DNA of 26,738 nucleotides from DASTPP01 sp035762175. Its GTDB lineage: Bacteria > Myxococcota_A > Polyangia > Polyangiales > Polyangiaceae. The translations under genes and the position numbers were made by a program. The DNA is taken from contig DASTPP010000016.1 in the NCBI GenBank assembly GCA_035762175.1, positions 1 through 26,738 on the forward strand, written 5' to 3'. Positions 1 to 7,913 of this stretch are shown here, one piece after another. The stretch's first letter is position 1. Each line of letters opens with the position of its first letter. Under the pieces are notes generated by a model. That model did no database searches. It saw nothing but the letters and a program-made list of their open reading frames with translations, and was not told the DNA's origin.

Positions 1-936
1 CAGCGCCACGTACTTGCCCGGCGGCGCGGGCGCGAGTTGCTCGGCCAGCGCCTGCAGGTGCTGGCGCAGGATGCGCTCGGCCTCGGGCTCGGCGGTGCCC
101 TCGGGCACGCACAGCGCCACCTCGCGGTACGTCAGCGGCGAGCGCGCCGAGGGGTCTTCGCCCCGCGAGAACAAGATCTGGACCCCTTCGACCGTCGCGG
201 CCGCCTCGGGCGCTTGCTGCAGCGGCGGGGGCTTGGCCGCCGACTTGTTCGCCGGCAGCGCCGGCGGCCCCGCCCGGAGCTTGGCGTCGGCGACGGCCTG
301 CCCCTCGGAGCCGAAGGCGCGCGTGGGCGCGGCCGGCCGCGCCCCCGGCATGGGCGGCGCGGCGACCGGCAGGGTCGGCGCCGCCTCGGGCACCTGGCCG
401 ACCTCGGCCTTGGCCGCGGCGCCCGGCGCCTTCGCCCCGCCCGGCTTCGGGGCCGCCGCCGGCCCCTTCGCCGCCTTGCCCCCTGCCTCGGGCGCCTTCT
501 TCTCGGGCGCCTCGGCCCCCTTCGCCCCGCCCGGCGCCGCCTCGACCTTGGCCGCCGCCGCCGGGGCGAGGGCCCCCTCGGCCGGCGCGGTCACCAGGGT
601 CAGCTCGGCGGCCGCCGCCTCTTCGGCCTCGGCGAGCTCGGACGAGGTCGGGGCGAAGGTGTCTTCGTCGGCGAAGGGCCCCGGCGGCAGCGCGCCCCCG
701 CGCAGCGAGAGGGGCGCGCCTTCGGGCGCCTTGCGCAGCTCGTAGGTCGCGCGCGTCTCGGTGTTGACCGCCCGGTACCCGTCGGGAATCAACTCGACCG
801 CGATCTGCTCGAGCGAAACCTGCTCGCCCCGCAGCTCGAAGGCGCTCTGCAGCGCGCCCTGCCACGACGTCGCCTCGACGACGAGGTTCGCCGCCGGTTC
901 GGGGCCTTCGGACAAAAGAGCGACGTACCAACGCAT
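1..936 (-). CDS. Partial protein of unknown function with long Ala/Pro-rich linker (3' end outside window)
   Basis: The frame is open from an ATG at 936 to the window edge, giving 312 residues with no stop; the C-terminus is missing. Residues 1-75 look globular (begins MRWYVALLSEGPEP) and residues about 250-312 form a second ordered block (VEGVQILFSRGEDPSARSPL and on). Between them, about residues 100-245 are Ala/Pro/Gly/Lys-rich low-complexity linker. There is no signal peptide or membrane segment, so a cytoplasmic protein is likely. I do not recognise the family. The layout of small N-terminal domain, flexible linker and C-terminal domain resembles multi-domain signalling or adaptor proteins of myxobacteria, but that is inference. 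The start ATG shares the palindrome CATG (934-937) with an ATG on the other strand in frame with the next gene, so the true starts of this divergent pair are not fully settled. Confidence 0.7.
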   Translation of the reverse strand, partial: MRWYVALLSEGPEPAANLVVEATSWQGALQSAFELRGEQVSLEQIAVELIPDGYRAVNTETRATYELRKAPEGAPLSLRGGALPPGPFADEDTFAPTSSELAEAEEAAAAELTLVTAPAEGALAPAAAAKVEAAPGGAKGAEAPEKKAPEAGGKAAKGPAAAPKPGGAKAPGAAAKAEVGQVPEAAPTLPVAAPPMPGARPAAPTRAFGSEGQAVADAKLRAGPPALPANKSAAKPPPLQQAPEAAATVEGVQILFSRGEDPSARSPLTYREVALCVPEGTAEPEAERILRQHLQALAEQLAPAPPGKYVAL

Positions 937-951
937 GGCCAGGGGCGACCG

Positions 952-981
952 AGTAAACCGCGGGCGGGGCTCCGGTCGCAA
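952..981 (-). promoter_or_regulatory. Candidate sigma70-like promoter for the leftmost minus-strand gene
   Basis: On the minus strand a TTGCGA box (976-981) and a TTTACT box (952-957) are separated by 18 nt, each matching the housekeeping consensus at 4 of 6 positions. Transcription would begin only about 8-10 nt before the ATG at 936, giving an almost leaderless message. This is weak pattern evidence in a GC-rich genome. Confidence 0.22.
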
Positions 982-1036
982 GGCAAAGCGTAGGAGGCTC
1001 GTTTTTCTGCGGGCGGCGTGGTACGGGCCGGGCCCC

Positions 1037-3109
1037 GTGACTGGGGCCTTCACCCGCCCGGCCTGGCAGCGCGCCGCCTTTCTGGCCTGCGCGGCCCTGC
1101 TGACGCTGCTCTCGGCGCGCCTCTTCTATAGCGCGCTGCTCTGGCAGACCGGCGGCGAGTGGTCCGCCCCCCTCGACGACGTCTTCATTCACTTCGACTA
1201 CGCCCGCTCGGCCGCCCGCGGCCAGCCCTTCGCCTGGACCGAAGGCAGCGGCTACTCGAGCGGCAACACCAGCCTGACCTACCCCTTCGCCCTCGCCCTC
1301 GGCCACGCCGCGGGCTTCCGGGGCGAGCGGCTGATGGTCTGGGCCGCCCTCGTCGCCGCCATGTCCGCGCTCGGCTACCTCTGGGCCGCGGCGCGCCTCT
1401 TCGCCCCGCTGCCCCTCGCCCCCACCCTGCTCTTGCCGCTCTTCTTCGTCGCGGTCGGCGCGCTCGGCTGGTCGGTCTGGAGCGGCATGGAGGTCGCCTT
1501 CTTCCTCGGCCTCTGGGGCCTCGCCCTCGCCGTCGCCGCCGAGCTGCGCGCCGGGCGCTGGCCGCGCCGCGGCTGGGCCTGGGGCCTCGGCGCGGCCAAC
1601 GCGCTCGTCGTGCTGACGCGGCCCGAGGCCCTCACCAGCGTCGCCTGCCTCGCCGCCTGGGCCGCCCTCGCCGGCCGGCCCCGCACCCGCACCGCCTTCG
1701 CCCTCGCCTTGCGCGCGCTCGCGCCGCCGGCCGCCGCGCTCGTGCTGCAGGCGCTCGCCAACCGCTGGCTCACGGGCGAGTTCTCGGCCAACGGCGCCCT
1801 CGTCAAGCTCGCCCTCTACAACCCCTACATGCCGGCGGACGAAAAGCTCGACGACTACCTCTTCAACCTCCGCTACTCGTTCGACCGGGTCCACTTTCAC
1901 CACTACGGCGAGGGCGCGTGGGCCGGGCTCCTGCCCCTCGCCCTCGCGCTCTTCGCCCTCGCCGACCGGCGCACGCGCGCGGGCGCCGCCCTCCTGCTCG
2001 CCAGCGCCGCCTCGTGGGTGCTGCTCGTCGCCCTGAACGGGCAGGTGCGCTGGCAGAACGAGCGCTACCTGATGCCCGCCGTCGCCTGGGAGCTCGCCGC
2101 CGCCGCCCTCGGCGCCGCCGCCCTCGTCGCCCCGCCCCGCCTCGCCCGCGCCCGCCTCGCCCGCGCCCTCGCCGGCTCGGCCGCGCTCGCCGCCCTCGCG
2201 GGCGAGTTCTGGCGGCACGAGCGGACGCAGTACCAAGACCAAGTGTGGTTCTTCGCCCGCGCCGCGCGCAACATCCGCGACCAGCACCTGCGCGCCGGCC
2301 GCCGCATTGGGCGCCTCGAGCCGCCCCCCAACCGCGTCATGGTCGGCGACGCCGGCGCCATTCTGTACGCCTCCGACCTGCCCGGCTTCGACCTCATCGG
2401 CCTCGGCGGCTACGCCGGCCTGCCGCTCGCCCGCGCCGGCATCAACGGCCTGCCCGCCACGCTCGAGCTGCTCGAGCGCGTGCCGCCGGCCGAGCGCCCC
2501 GAGGTCATGGCCATCTACCCGAGCTGGTGGGGCCCGCTCGGCGCCTGGTTCGGCCGCCCGCTCTTCGGCGTCCCGGTCGAGGGCAACGTCATCTGCGGCG
2601 GCGCCGAGAAGGTCGTCTACCGCACCGACTGGTCGCTGCTCGACACCGGCCGCGCCCCGCTCACCCTGCGCCCCGGCGCCCGCATCTACGACGAGCTCGA
2701 CCTCGGCGACCTGCTGAGCGAGCGCGCCCACGACTACGTCGCCTCGCGCCCCCGCGCCGGCTACGCCGTCATGCGCGTGCTCGAGCACCCGCGCGAGCGC
2801 GGGCGCCAGGTCTGGGACGGCGGCCGCCACACCCCGCCCGGCAAGAGCGAGCGCATGGTCCTGCGCGGGTTGCCCGAAGGCCGCCCCGTCGAGCTGCTCT
2901 TCCGCACCGCCGTCGACGTCGAGACCCGGCTCGAGATCCAGGTCGGCGACCGCGTCTACCCGCAGCTGCTCGCGCCCCGCCGCGGCTGGGTCGAGTTCGC
3001 CCTGCCCCTCGACCCGGGCGAGGTGCGCGCCGAGCTGCCCCTGCGCGTCACCGCCGGCGACGGCGACTGGATCAACTACCACCTCTGGGCCGTCGAGCCC
3101 GCGCCCTGA
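1037..3109 (+). CDS. Large polytopic membrane protein, probable GT-C-type glycosyltransferase
   Basis: From the GTG at 1037 the product has 690 residues. The first ~390 residues are rich in hydrophobic segments (near 13-31, 100-120, 127-146, 150-168, 182-210, 220-240, 294-310, 317-333, 350-390). The first extracytoplasmic loop carries PLDDVFIHFDYARSAARGQP (Asp47-Asp48), followed by GSGYSSGNTSLTYP. Acidic residues in the first loop after TM1 are the hallmark of GT-C enzymes that use polyprenyl-linked sugars (family knowledge). Residues from about 430 on are soluble and probably periplasmic (VMVGDAGAILYASDLPGFD and on). Donor and acceptor are unknown. The reading frame continues upstream, so the start is a choice: a good TAGGAGG at 991-997 sits 9 nt before an in-frame CTG at 1007, while the GTG at 1037 has no clear ribosome site. 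The next gene is convergent. Confidence 0.7.
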   Translation: MTGAFTRPAWQRAAFLACAALLTLLSARLFYSALLWQTGGEWSAPLDDVFIHFDYARSAARGQPFAWTEGSGYSSGNTSLTYPFALALGHAAGFRGERLMVWAALVAAMSALGYLWAAARLFAPLPLAPTLLLPLFFVAVGALGWSVWSGMEVAFFLGLWGLALAVAAELRAGRWPRRGWAWGLGAANALVVLTRPEALTSVACLAAWAALAGRPRTRTAFALALRALAPPAAALVLQALANRWLTGEFSANGALVKLALYNPYMPADEKLDDYLFNLRYSFDRVHFHHYGEGAWAGLLPLALALFALADRRTRAGAALLLASAASWVLLVALNGQVRWQNERYLMPAVAWELAAAALGAAALVAPPRLARARLARALAGSAALAALAGEFWRHERTQYQDQVWFFARAARNIRDQHLRAGRRIGRLEPPPNRVMVGDAGAILYASDLPGFDLIGLGGYAGLPLARAGINGLPATLELLERVPPAERPEVMAIYPSWWGPLGAWFGRPLFGVPVEGNVICGGAEKVVYRTDWSLLDTGRAPLTLRPGARIYDELDLGDLLSERAHDYVASRPRAGYAVMRVLEHPRERGRQVWDGGRHTPPGKSERMVLRGLPEGRPVELLFRTAVDVETRLEIQVGDRVYPQLLAPRRGWVEFALPLDPGEVRAELPLRVTAGDGDWINYHLWAVEPAP

Positions 3110-3115
3110 GCCGCG

Positions 3116-3343
3116 GCCCCGGACTCGAAGTCCGGGGCACGGCGTCGCCAAGGCGTGCCGCGCGGAAGCGGCCCGATCCGGCGCCCAAAGTCCGGCCCTC
3201 GCTGAGGCCGGACTCCCGCGGGCTCCGGTCGCCTGGCGAGCGAGCGAAGCCGCGCGCGGCGATTGAGCCCGGCCCCAGCGAGGGCCGGGCTTTGCTCTCC
3301 GTTCGCGCGGGCCACCCCGTGCCCCGGACTTTCAGTCCGGGGC
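3116..3343. repeat. Nested inverted-repeat element, copy 1 (convergent gap)
   Basis: Imperfect 30-bp terminal inverted repeats (3116-3145 and 3314-3343, about 27/30 complementary) each contain their own hairpin, CCCCGGACT-CGA-AGTCCGGGG and CCCCGGACT-TTC-AGTCCGGGG. Inside lie two further hairpins: 3189-3214 (AGTCCGGCC/GGCCGGACT) and 3266-3291 (AGCCCGGCCC/GGGCCGGGCT). The two inner hairpins differ in sequence, yet each is perfectly self-paired. A GGCTTTGCTCTCCG tail follows the second hairpin and recurs in the copies at 11308 and 23294. The element fills the gap between two convergent genes and ends 8 bp before the stop codon of the minus-strand gene. It may act as a bidirectional terminator or be a MITE/REP-like dispersed element. 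Confidence 0.85.
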
Positions 3344-3351
3344 GCTCTGCC

Positions 3352-4635
3352 CTACTTCGGCCCGCCCGCGGCCGGCGCCTCGGGCGCGGGCGCCGGCGCC
3401 TCGGGCGCCGCCGGGGCCCCCCCGCTCGGGTCGGGCGGCGCGACGATCTTCACGGTGACCTCCGGGTCGGGCACCTCGGGCGCCCGGTGCCTCGGCGCCG
3501 AGTGCGCCGCCGCCGGCGTCGGCCGCGCGCCCTTCGCGAGCGCCACCAAGAGCGCCAGCAGCAGGCCCCCGACGAAGGCGCCCACCACGAGGGCGGCGAA
3601 GCGGCGCTCGGCCCGCGAGAGCGAGGCGCCCGCGCGCCGCGCGTTCTCGGCGAGGTCGGCGCCGCGGTCGTAGAGGCCCTTGCCGAGCGCCCGCGCCTCG
3701 CCGCCGATCTCGGACACCTCGTCGCGCGTCGGCAGGCGCCCGCCGATGAGCGCGCGCCGCACGATGGCGCCGATGCGCGCGCCCGCCGCGTCGCCCTCGG
3801 GCCCCGGGCCCCGCAGGACGACCTGCGCCTCCTCGACGCGCTCGCTCGGCGGCCGCTCGCCCCGGTTGACCTTCGGCCGCGCCGACTTGCGCCCCGCCCC
3901 GGCCGCGGGGCGCACCGGCAGCGGCAGGAGCGTGCCGTCGGCCCGCGCCGCGTGCCGCTCGCGCACGTCGCCGACGTAGCGCAGCGCGCAGGCGAGGCGC
4001 GCGTCGAGGCCGAGCATGAGCGCGTCGCCGAGCTCGACCAGGTCGCCGATCTCGAGCACCTTGCGCCGCAGCTCGACGCCGTTGACGAACATGCTCGGCC
4101 GCTCGCTCTCGTCGAGGATCTCGAAGCGCTCGCCCGCGAGCGGGCGCAGCCGCACGCGCACCCCCGCGAGCGCCGCGCCCTCGATGCGCACCTTGCAGTC
4201 GCCGAAGCTGCCGATCGTGAGCTGGCCCTTGCTCAGGTCGATCGCCGGCACGGCGCCCGCCGCCCCGTCGACCGGCAGGAGCTTGTGCGTGCGCGAGCCC
4301 GGCGGCGGCGTCGGGCGCCCCGCCATCGTGGCGCTCAGATCGACCTCGTCGGTGTCGAGCGAGAGGAAGTAGTCGCCGATCTGCACGAGATCGCGCGGCG
4401 AGAGGCGCGACTCGCCGACGAGGCGCCGGCCGTTCAAGAACGAGCCGTTGTAGCTGTCGAGGTCGACGAGCACCCAGCCGCCCTCGGGCCGGCGCCGGAG
4501 CGAGGCGTGGCGGCGCGAGACGTTGCGGTCGAGCAGCCGCACCTCGCAGTGCGCGTCCCGGCCGAGCGTCACGACCGGCGCGTCGAGCGTCGCCCAGTCG
4601 AGGTGACCTTGCTCGGTCTCGATGCGAAGCTTCAT
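3352..4635 (-). CDS. Membrane-anchored protein with two FHA-type domains
   Basis: The product has 427 residues. Residues ~20-92 form a clear FHA domain that binds phosphothreonine: GR (25-26), SRRH (40-43) and N63-G64 with N68-G69 are the expected peptide-contacting positions. Residues ~136-210 (KGQLTIGSFGDCKVRI and on, FVNGVELRRKVLEIGDLVELG) look like a second, degenerate FHA domain lacking the SxxH motif. A single membrane segment (about 347-368, preceded by RAERR) is followed by a Pro/Ala-rich tail that should be extracytoplasmic. The ATG at 4635 (MKLRIETEQG) was chosen because the next upstream start would overlap the kinase gene and add a low-complexity leader. The gene lies 40 nt downstream of the Ser/Thr kinase on the same strand, so the FHA domain is a natural reader of that kinase's phosphorylation (inference). 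Confidence 0.88.
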   Translation of the reverse strand: MKLRIETEQGHLDWATLDAPVVTLGRDAHCEVRLLDRNVSRRHASLRRRPEGGWVLVDLDSYNGSFLNGRRLVGESRLSPRDLVQIGDYFLSLDTDEVDLSATMAGRPTPPPGSRTHKLLPVDGAAGAVPAIDLSKGQLTIGSFGDCKVRIEGAALAGVRVRLRPLAGERFEILDESERPSMFVNGVELRRKVLEIGDLVELGDALMLGLDARLACALRYVGDVRERHAARADGTLLPLPVRPAAGAGRKSARPKVNRGERPPSERVEEAQVVLRGPGPEGDAAGARIGAIVRRALIGGRLPTRDEVSEIGGEARALGKGLYDRGADLAENARRAGASLSRAERRFAALVVGAFVGGLLLALLVALAKGARPTPAAAHSAPRHRAPEVPDPEVTVKIVAPPDPSGGAPAAPEAPAPAPEAPAAGGPK

Positions 4636-4675
4636 GGCCGCGGAAGGCCCCGAGGGGGCCCCCGCCGGCGCGCCC

Positions 4676-6427
4676 TCAAAAACCCGGCCTAAACTTACGC
4701 TTGGGGGGCGCAAAAGGCGACGGGTTTGCGCCCTCGGTCGGTTTGGCCCCCCCCCGACCCCGGCCCTTGTTCGGTTCGCCGGCCGGCGCGGCCGGGGCCG
4801 CGTCGCCCGAGGCCTCGTGCCCGCCGGCGGGCTTCGGGGGGGCCGACGGGGCCGCCGGGGGCGCGCCCGCGCCGGGGGGGGCCTGCAGCAGGGGCAGGCC
4901 CTCGGAGGGGGGGGCGGGGGCCTTCACGGCCCCTTCGGAGGGCGCCGGGGCCGTTGGGGCCGTTGGGGCCGTTGGAGCCGCCGTGGCCGCCTCGGGCCGG
5001 GTGGGTGCAGGTGCGTTGGCCCCCGCGGCCGTACGCCCTTCGGCCGGCGCGCCGCTCGCCTCGGCGACGGCCGTCTCGGGCGAGGCGGCCGGGGGGTCGA
5101 GCCCCTGCGCGCTGGTCGAGGGCTCGGCCGGGGAGGCGGGGCGGTGGGTCCAGTTCCACACGAAGGCGGCGGAGCCGAGGAAGCCGACCGAGAAGACGAT
5201 GGCGCCGAGCACCACTTGGTACGAGACCCCGCCCGGGCGCACGGGGCGCGGCGGCGTCGTGCTCGAGGGCAAGAGGCTCGCGCCGCTCGGCACGTGCGGC
5301 GGCGGGTAGGCCGGCGTGGCGGGCGCGTGCATCGTGGTCTGCGCGGCGCCGGGCGCGAAGCCCGGGGCGCCCGGGGCGGGCAGGTCGGGGTCGGTGGCGC
5401 CCTCGTCGGCGAGCGTCTCTTCGCCCGGGGCGCTGCGGGGCTCGGCGGCGACCGGCGAGGCCATCACGACGGTGCGCTCGGAGTCGGGCGAGGCCAGGAC
5501 CTCGGTGCGCCCCGAGAGCCGGTTCAGCCGCGCGGCCACGGCGTCGAGGTCGGCGATGAAGGCGTCGGCGTTCGCGTAGCGGTGCTCGGGGTCGGACACC
5601 GTCGCGCGCCGCACGACCGAGCGCAGCTCGGCCGGCAGCGCGCCGAAGCCCACCGCCTCGAGCGGCGGCACGCCCTGCGTGACGATGGCGTGCACGACCT
5701 TCATGCGCTCTTGGTCGTTGTCGTCGCGCAGCGGGAACGCCGAGCGGCCGGTGAGCATCTCCCAGAGCACGACGCCGGCGCTGTAGAGGTCGACGCGCCC
5801 GTCGGTCGCCTTGCCCCCGAGCAGGTACTCGGGCGCCATGTAGCGCGGCGTGCCCATCAGCGAGCCCGGCTCGGTCAGCGGCTTGCGCGCCGCGCCGAGC
5901 AGCCCCTCGTGCAGCACCTTCGCCACGCCGAAGTCGAGCAGCTTGACCGCGCCCCCCGTCGTCAAAAACACGTTCGACGGCTTGACGTCGCGGTGAATGA
6001 CCCCGAGCCGGTGCGCCGCGCCGAGCGCCGAGACGAGCTGGCGCACGAGCCCGCACGCCTCGAGCGGCGCGAAGGCCTTGTGGTAAAAGAGCTCTTCGCG
6101 CAGCGTGCGGCCCTCCAAGAGCTCCATCAGAAGGTAGACGCGGCCGTCTTCGATCGCGCCCGTGTCGACGACGCGCACCACGTTGGGGTGCGACGCGAGG
6201 TGCGCCAGACACTGCGCCTCGGCCCGCAGCCGCCCCGCCAGGTCGGTGCGCTGCGCGAAGCGCCGGCGCAGCACCTTGATCGCGTAGCGAAGGGGTAGGC
6301 CCGTGTGCTCGACGGCGTACACCACCCCCATGCCGCCCTCGCCGAGGTGGCGCAGCACGCGATAGCGGCCCCCGAGAATGAGCGTGCCGGCGACCCAGCT
6401 CGTGTCTTGACCAGACGACTTCGTCAT
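4676..6427 (-). CDS. Eukaryotic-type Ser/Thr protein kinase, single-pass membrane protein
   Basis: The product has 583 residues. The catalytic domain is about 21-300 with all key motifs: glycine loop GEGGMGVV (29-36), ATP lysine K51 in YAIKVL, helix-C glutamate near E70, HRDVKPSN (145-152, catalytic Asp147), DFG (165-167) and GTPRYMAPE (192-200). It is therefore expected to be an active PknB-like kinase. A Pro/Ala-rich juxtamembrane linker leads to one membrane segment (about 402-424), followed by ~155 residues of low-complexity Ala/Pro/Glu-rich tail ending KRKFRPGF. That tail has no recognisable sensor domain such as PASTA. The FHA gene follows 40 nt downstream in the same direction. The upstream region is shared with a divergent gene. 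Confidence 0.95.
   Translation of the reverse strand: MTKSSGQDTSWVAGTLILGGRYRVLRHLGEGGMGVVYAVEHTGLPLRYAIKVLRRRFAQRTDLAGRLRAEAQCLAHLASHPNVVRVVDTGAIEDGRVYLLMELLEGRTLREELFYHKAFAPLEACGLVRQLVSALGAAHRLGVIHRDVKPSNVFLTTGGAVKLLDFGVAKVLHEGLLGAARKPLTEPGSLMGTPRYMAPEYLLGGKATDGRVDLYSAGVVLWEMLTGRSAFPLRDDNDQERMKVVHAIVTQGVPPLEAVGFGALPAELRSVVRRATVSDPEHRYANADAFIADLDAVAARLNRLSGRTEVLASPDSERTVVMASPVAAEPRSAPGEETLADEGATDPDLPAPGAPGFAPGAAQTTMHAPATPAYPPPHVPSGASLLPSSTTPPRPVRPGGVSYQVVLGAIVFSVGFLGSAAFVWNWTHRPASPAEPSTSAQGLDPPAASPETAVAEASGAPAEGRTAAGANAPAPTRPEAATAAPTAPTAPTAPAPSEGAVKAPAPPSEGLPLLQAPPGAGAPPAAPSAPPKPAGGHEASGDAAPAAPAGEPNKGRGRGGAKPTEGANPSPFAPPKRKFRPGF
4947..4973. repeat. In-frame 9-bp microsatellite inside the kinase gene
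   Basis: Three perfect tandem copies of GGGGCCGTT (plus strand) encode the repeated Thr-Ala-Pro triplets in the kinase's extracytoplasmic tail, followed by a degenerate fourth copy. Copy-number change would alter tail length without shifting the frame. Confidence 0.8.
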
Positions 6428-6838
6428 TCGGAGCCTGGCAGAAATGCGATCAGCGCGCCCGCCGCTCGTGCCCTCGGAAGAAACCGGCCCGGGCTCTGCG
6501 TCGGCGCCCGGCCCCGCGTGACCGTTGGATGCGCATCGGAGTCGGTCAACGCCCTCCTAGGGATAGCCGAAGAAGCGCCCCCGCGCCACGAATCCGATAG
6601 GGGTGCACGACGCCGAGAGCGCGGCCTTCGCACACGGACTCCCCCCCGGAGCGGAGGGGCGCGAGCGGCCCCCGGCGGCGCCCGGGCCGCCCCGGCCGCG
6701 GGGCGTCTTTCGCGCGGCCCGCGCCGGCCCGTTGCGCGCGCCGGGCGCCCGTGCGAAAGCGCCGCTTCGCCCCCGCGCGTGGGAACCGGCCCCGGCCCCG
6801 GCGCGTACCGCCCCCGAGCCCGCGCCGACCCCGCCCCC
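6428..6838. other. Divergent intergenic region with candidate control sites
   Basis: This 411-base stretch lies between the divergently transcribed kinase and TPR-protein genes. A perfect 10-bp palindrome GATGCGCATC (6528-6537) lies directly downstream of a minus-strand TTGACC (6544-6549) that could be a -35 box for the kinase, but the matching -10 position (AACGGT) is poor. The right half, before 6839, is extremely GC-rich and I see no convincing promoter or RNA gene in it. Short ORFs here have low-complexity Arg/Pro/Gly translations and are probably not genes. Confidence 0.4.
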
Positions 6839-7828
6839 ATGCGCCGTCGACCAAGCCGCGCCCCCTGGCCGCTCCTCGCCGCCCTCGCGCTCCTGCCCGC
6901 GCTCGCCCCGCGCGCGGCCTCGGCCGAGGCCCCCGTGACCATGACCGCCGCCGAGCGCCGCCGCGCCCGCGCGCTCTACGACGAGGCCGAGAAGCACGTC
7001 GACGCCGAGCGCTGGGCCGACGCGCTCGCCAAGCTCGAGGCGCTCGCCGCCATCAACAAGGCGACCGAGACGCCCGTCGTCGTCTTTTACACCGGCCTCT
7101 GCAAGGCGAACCTCGGGCGCCTGCGCGAGTCGCTCCAAGACTACAAGCGCGCGCTCGAGCTGCTCGCCGCCGCCCGCGCGCCCGCCCGCGAGCGCAAGCT
7201 GCTCGAAGAACAGCTCGACGTCGGCGTCGCCGATCTCGAGGCGCGCATCCCCCGCGTGACGCTGCGGCGGCGCCCCGGCGACCCCGCGGGCGAGGGCCTG
7301 AAGCTCAGCGTCGACGGCGCCGAGCTCGAGCCCGCGAGCGCCCTCGACAAGCCCCACCCGCTCGACCCGGGCGAGCACCGGCTCCGCGCCGAGCTCGCCG
7401 CGATGAAGCCCTTCGAGAAAGAGTTCACGCTCGCCGAGCGGCAGTCGCTCGAGCTGAGCCTCGACTTCGAGCCCGTCGAGCGGCCGAAGCCGCCCAAGCC
7501 CAAGCCCCCGCCGCCCCCGCCGCCGCCGAGCGGCGCGCAGAAGGCCTTCGGCTACGTCGCGCTCGGCCTCGGCGGCGCCGCCCTCGTCGGCGGCGGCGTC
7601 CACGTCGCCCTCGACCGCTTCGTCGGCGACAAAGACAAGAACGCCGACCTCGTCAGCCTCGGCCTCGGCGGCGGCGGCCTGCTCGGCGTCGGCGCCGGCA
7701 TCGTCTTGCTCGCCACCGCCCCGAGCGCCGGGCCCGAGGCCGGCGCGGCCGCCCCCGCGCCCGGCCTGCGCTTCGGCGGCGGCCCCTCGCGCGGGGGCGC
7801 CTCGGCCTGGGTCGGCGGCTCGTTCTGA
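6839..7828 (+). CDS. Secreted TPR-like / PEGA-like protein with C-terminal membrane segments
   Basis: The ATG at 6839 was chosen because it gives a proper signal peptide (residues 1-29, MRRRPSRAPWPLLAALALLP with a cleavage-like APRAASA-EA); the frame upstream of it is low complexity. The mature part has a helical TPR-like region (about 36-135, with ALYDEAEKHVDAERWADALA and CKANLGRLRESLQDYKRALE). A beta-rich PEGA-like region follows (about 138-212: KLSVDGAEL, LDPGEHRLRAEL), then a Pro/Lys stretch with eight prolines (223-230) and two Gly-rich hydrophobic segments (about 237-258 and 271-292). Total length is 329 residues. Myxobacteria carry many proteins of this design, often beside Ser/Thr kinases, and their function is mostly unknown. 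Divergent from the kinase gene. Confidence 0.8.
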   Translation: MRRRPSRAPWPLLAALALLPALAPRAASAEAPVTMTAAERRRARALYDEAEKHVDAERWADALAKLEALAAINKATETPVVVFYTGLCKANLGRLRESLQDYKRALELLAAARAPARERKLLEEQLDVGVADLEARIPRVTLRRRPGDPAGEGLKLSVDGAELEPASALDKPHPLDPGEHRLRAELAAMKPFEKEFTLAERQSLELSLDFEPVERPKPPKPKPPPPPPPPSGAQKAFGYVALGLGGAALVGGGVHVALDRFVGDKDKNADLVSLGLGGGGLLGVGAGIVLLATAPSAGPEAGAAAPAPGLRFGGGPSRGGASAWVGGSF

Positions 7829-7836
7829 GCCCCCCC

Positions 7837-7889
7837 CCGGCCGGCGGGCGCCCCCGGGCCCCGCGCTGGCCATTGCGCCCGCCGGCCGG
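7837..7889. terminator. Perfect 15-bp inverted repeat, probable terminator
   Basis: CCGGCCGGCGGGCGC (7837-7851) pairs perfectly with 7875-7889 around a 23-nt loop, starting 8 bp after the stop of the TPR-like gene. There is no U-tract, so termination efficiency is uncertain; the structure could also block 3' exonucleases or affect the cupin gene that starts 24 nt later. Confidence 0.5.
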
Positions 7890-7913
7890 AGCCTGCATGC
7901 GGTCCGGCGCCCC

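Noticed and set aside
1159..4692. Very long ORF (1177 codons) crossing two genes
   Set aside because: An Arg/Pro/Ala-rich frame shadow typical of GC-rich DNA, overlapping the GT-C-like gene in another frame and antisense to the FHA gene.
6428..6838. Small proteins in the divergent gap
   Set aside because: All candidate frames are Arg/Gly/Pro-rich without ribosome sites or recognisable domains.
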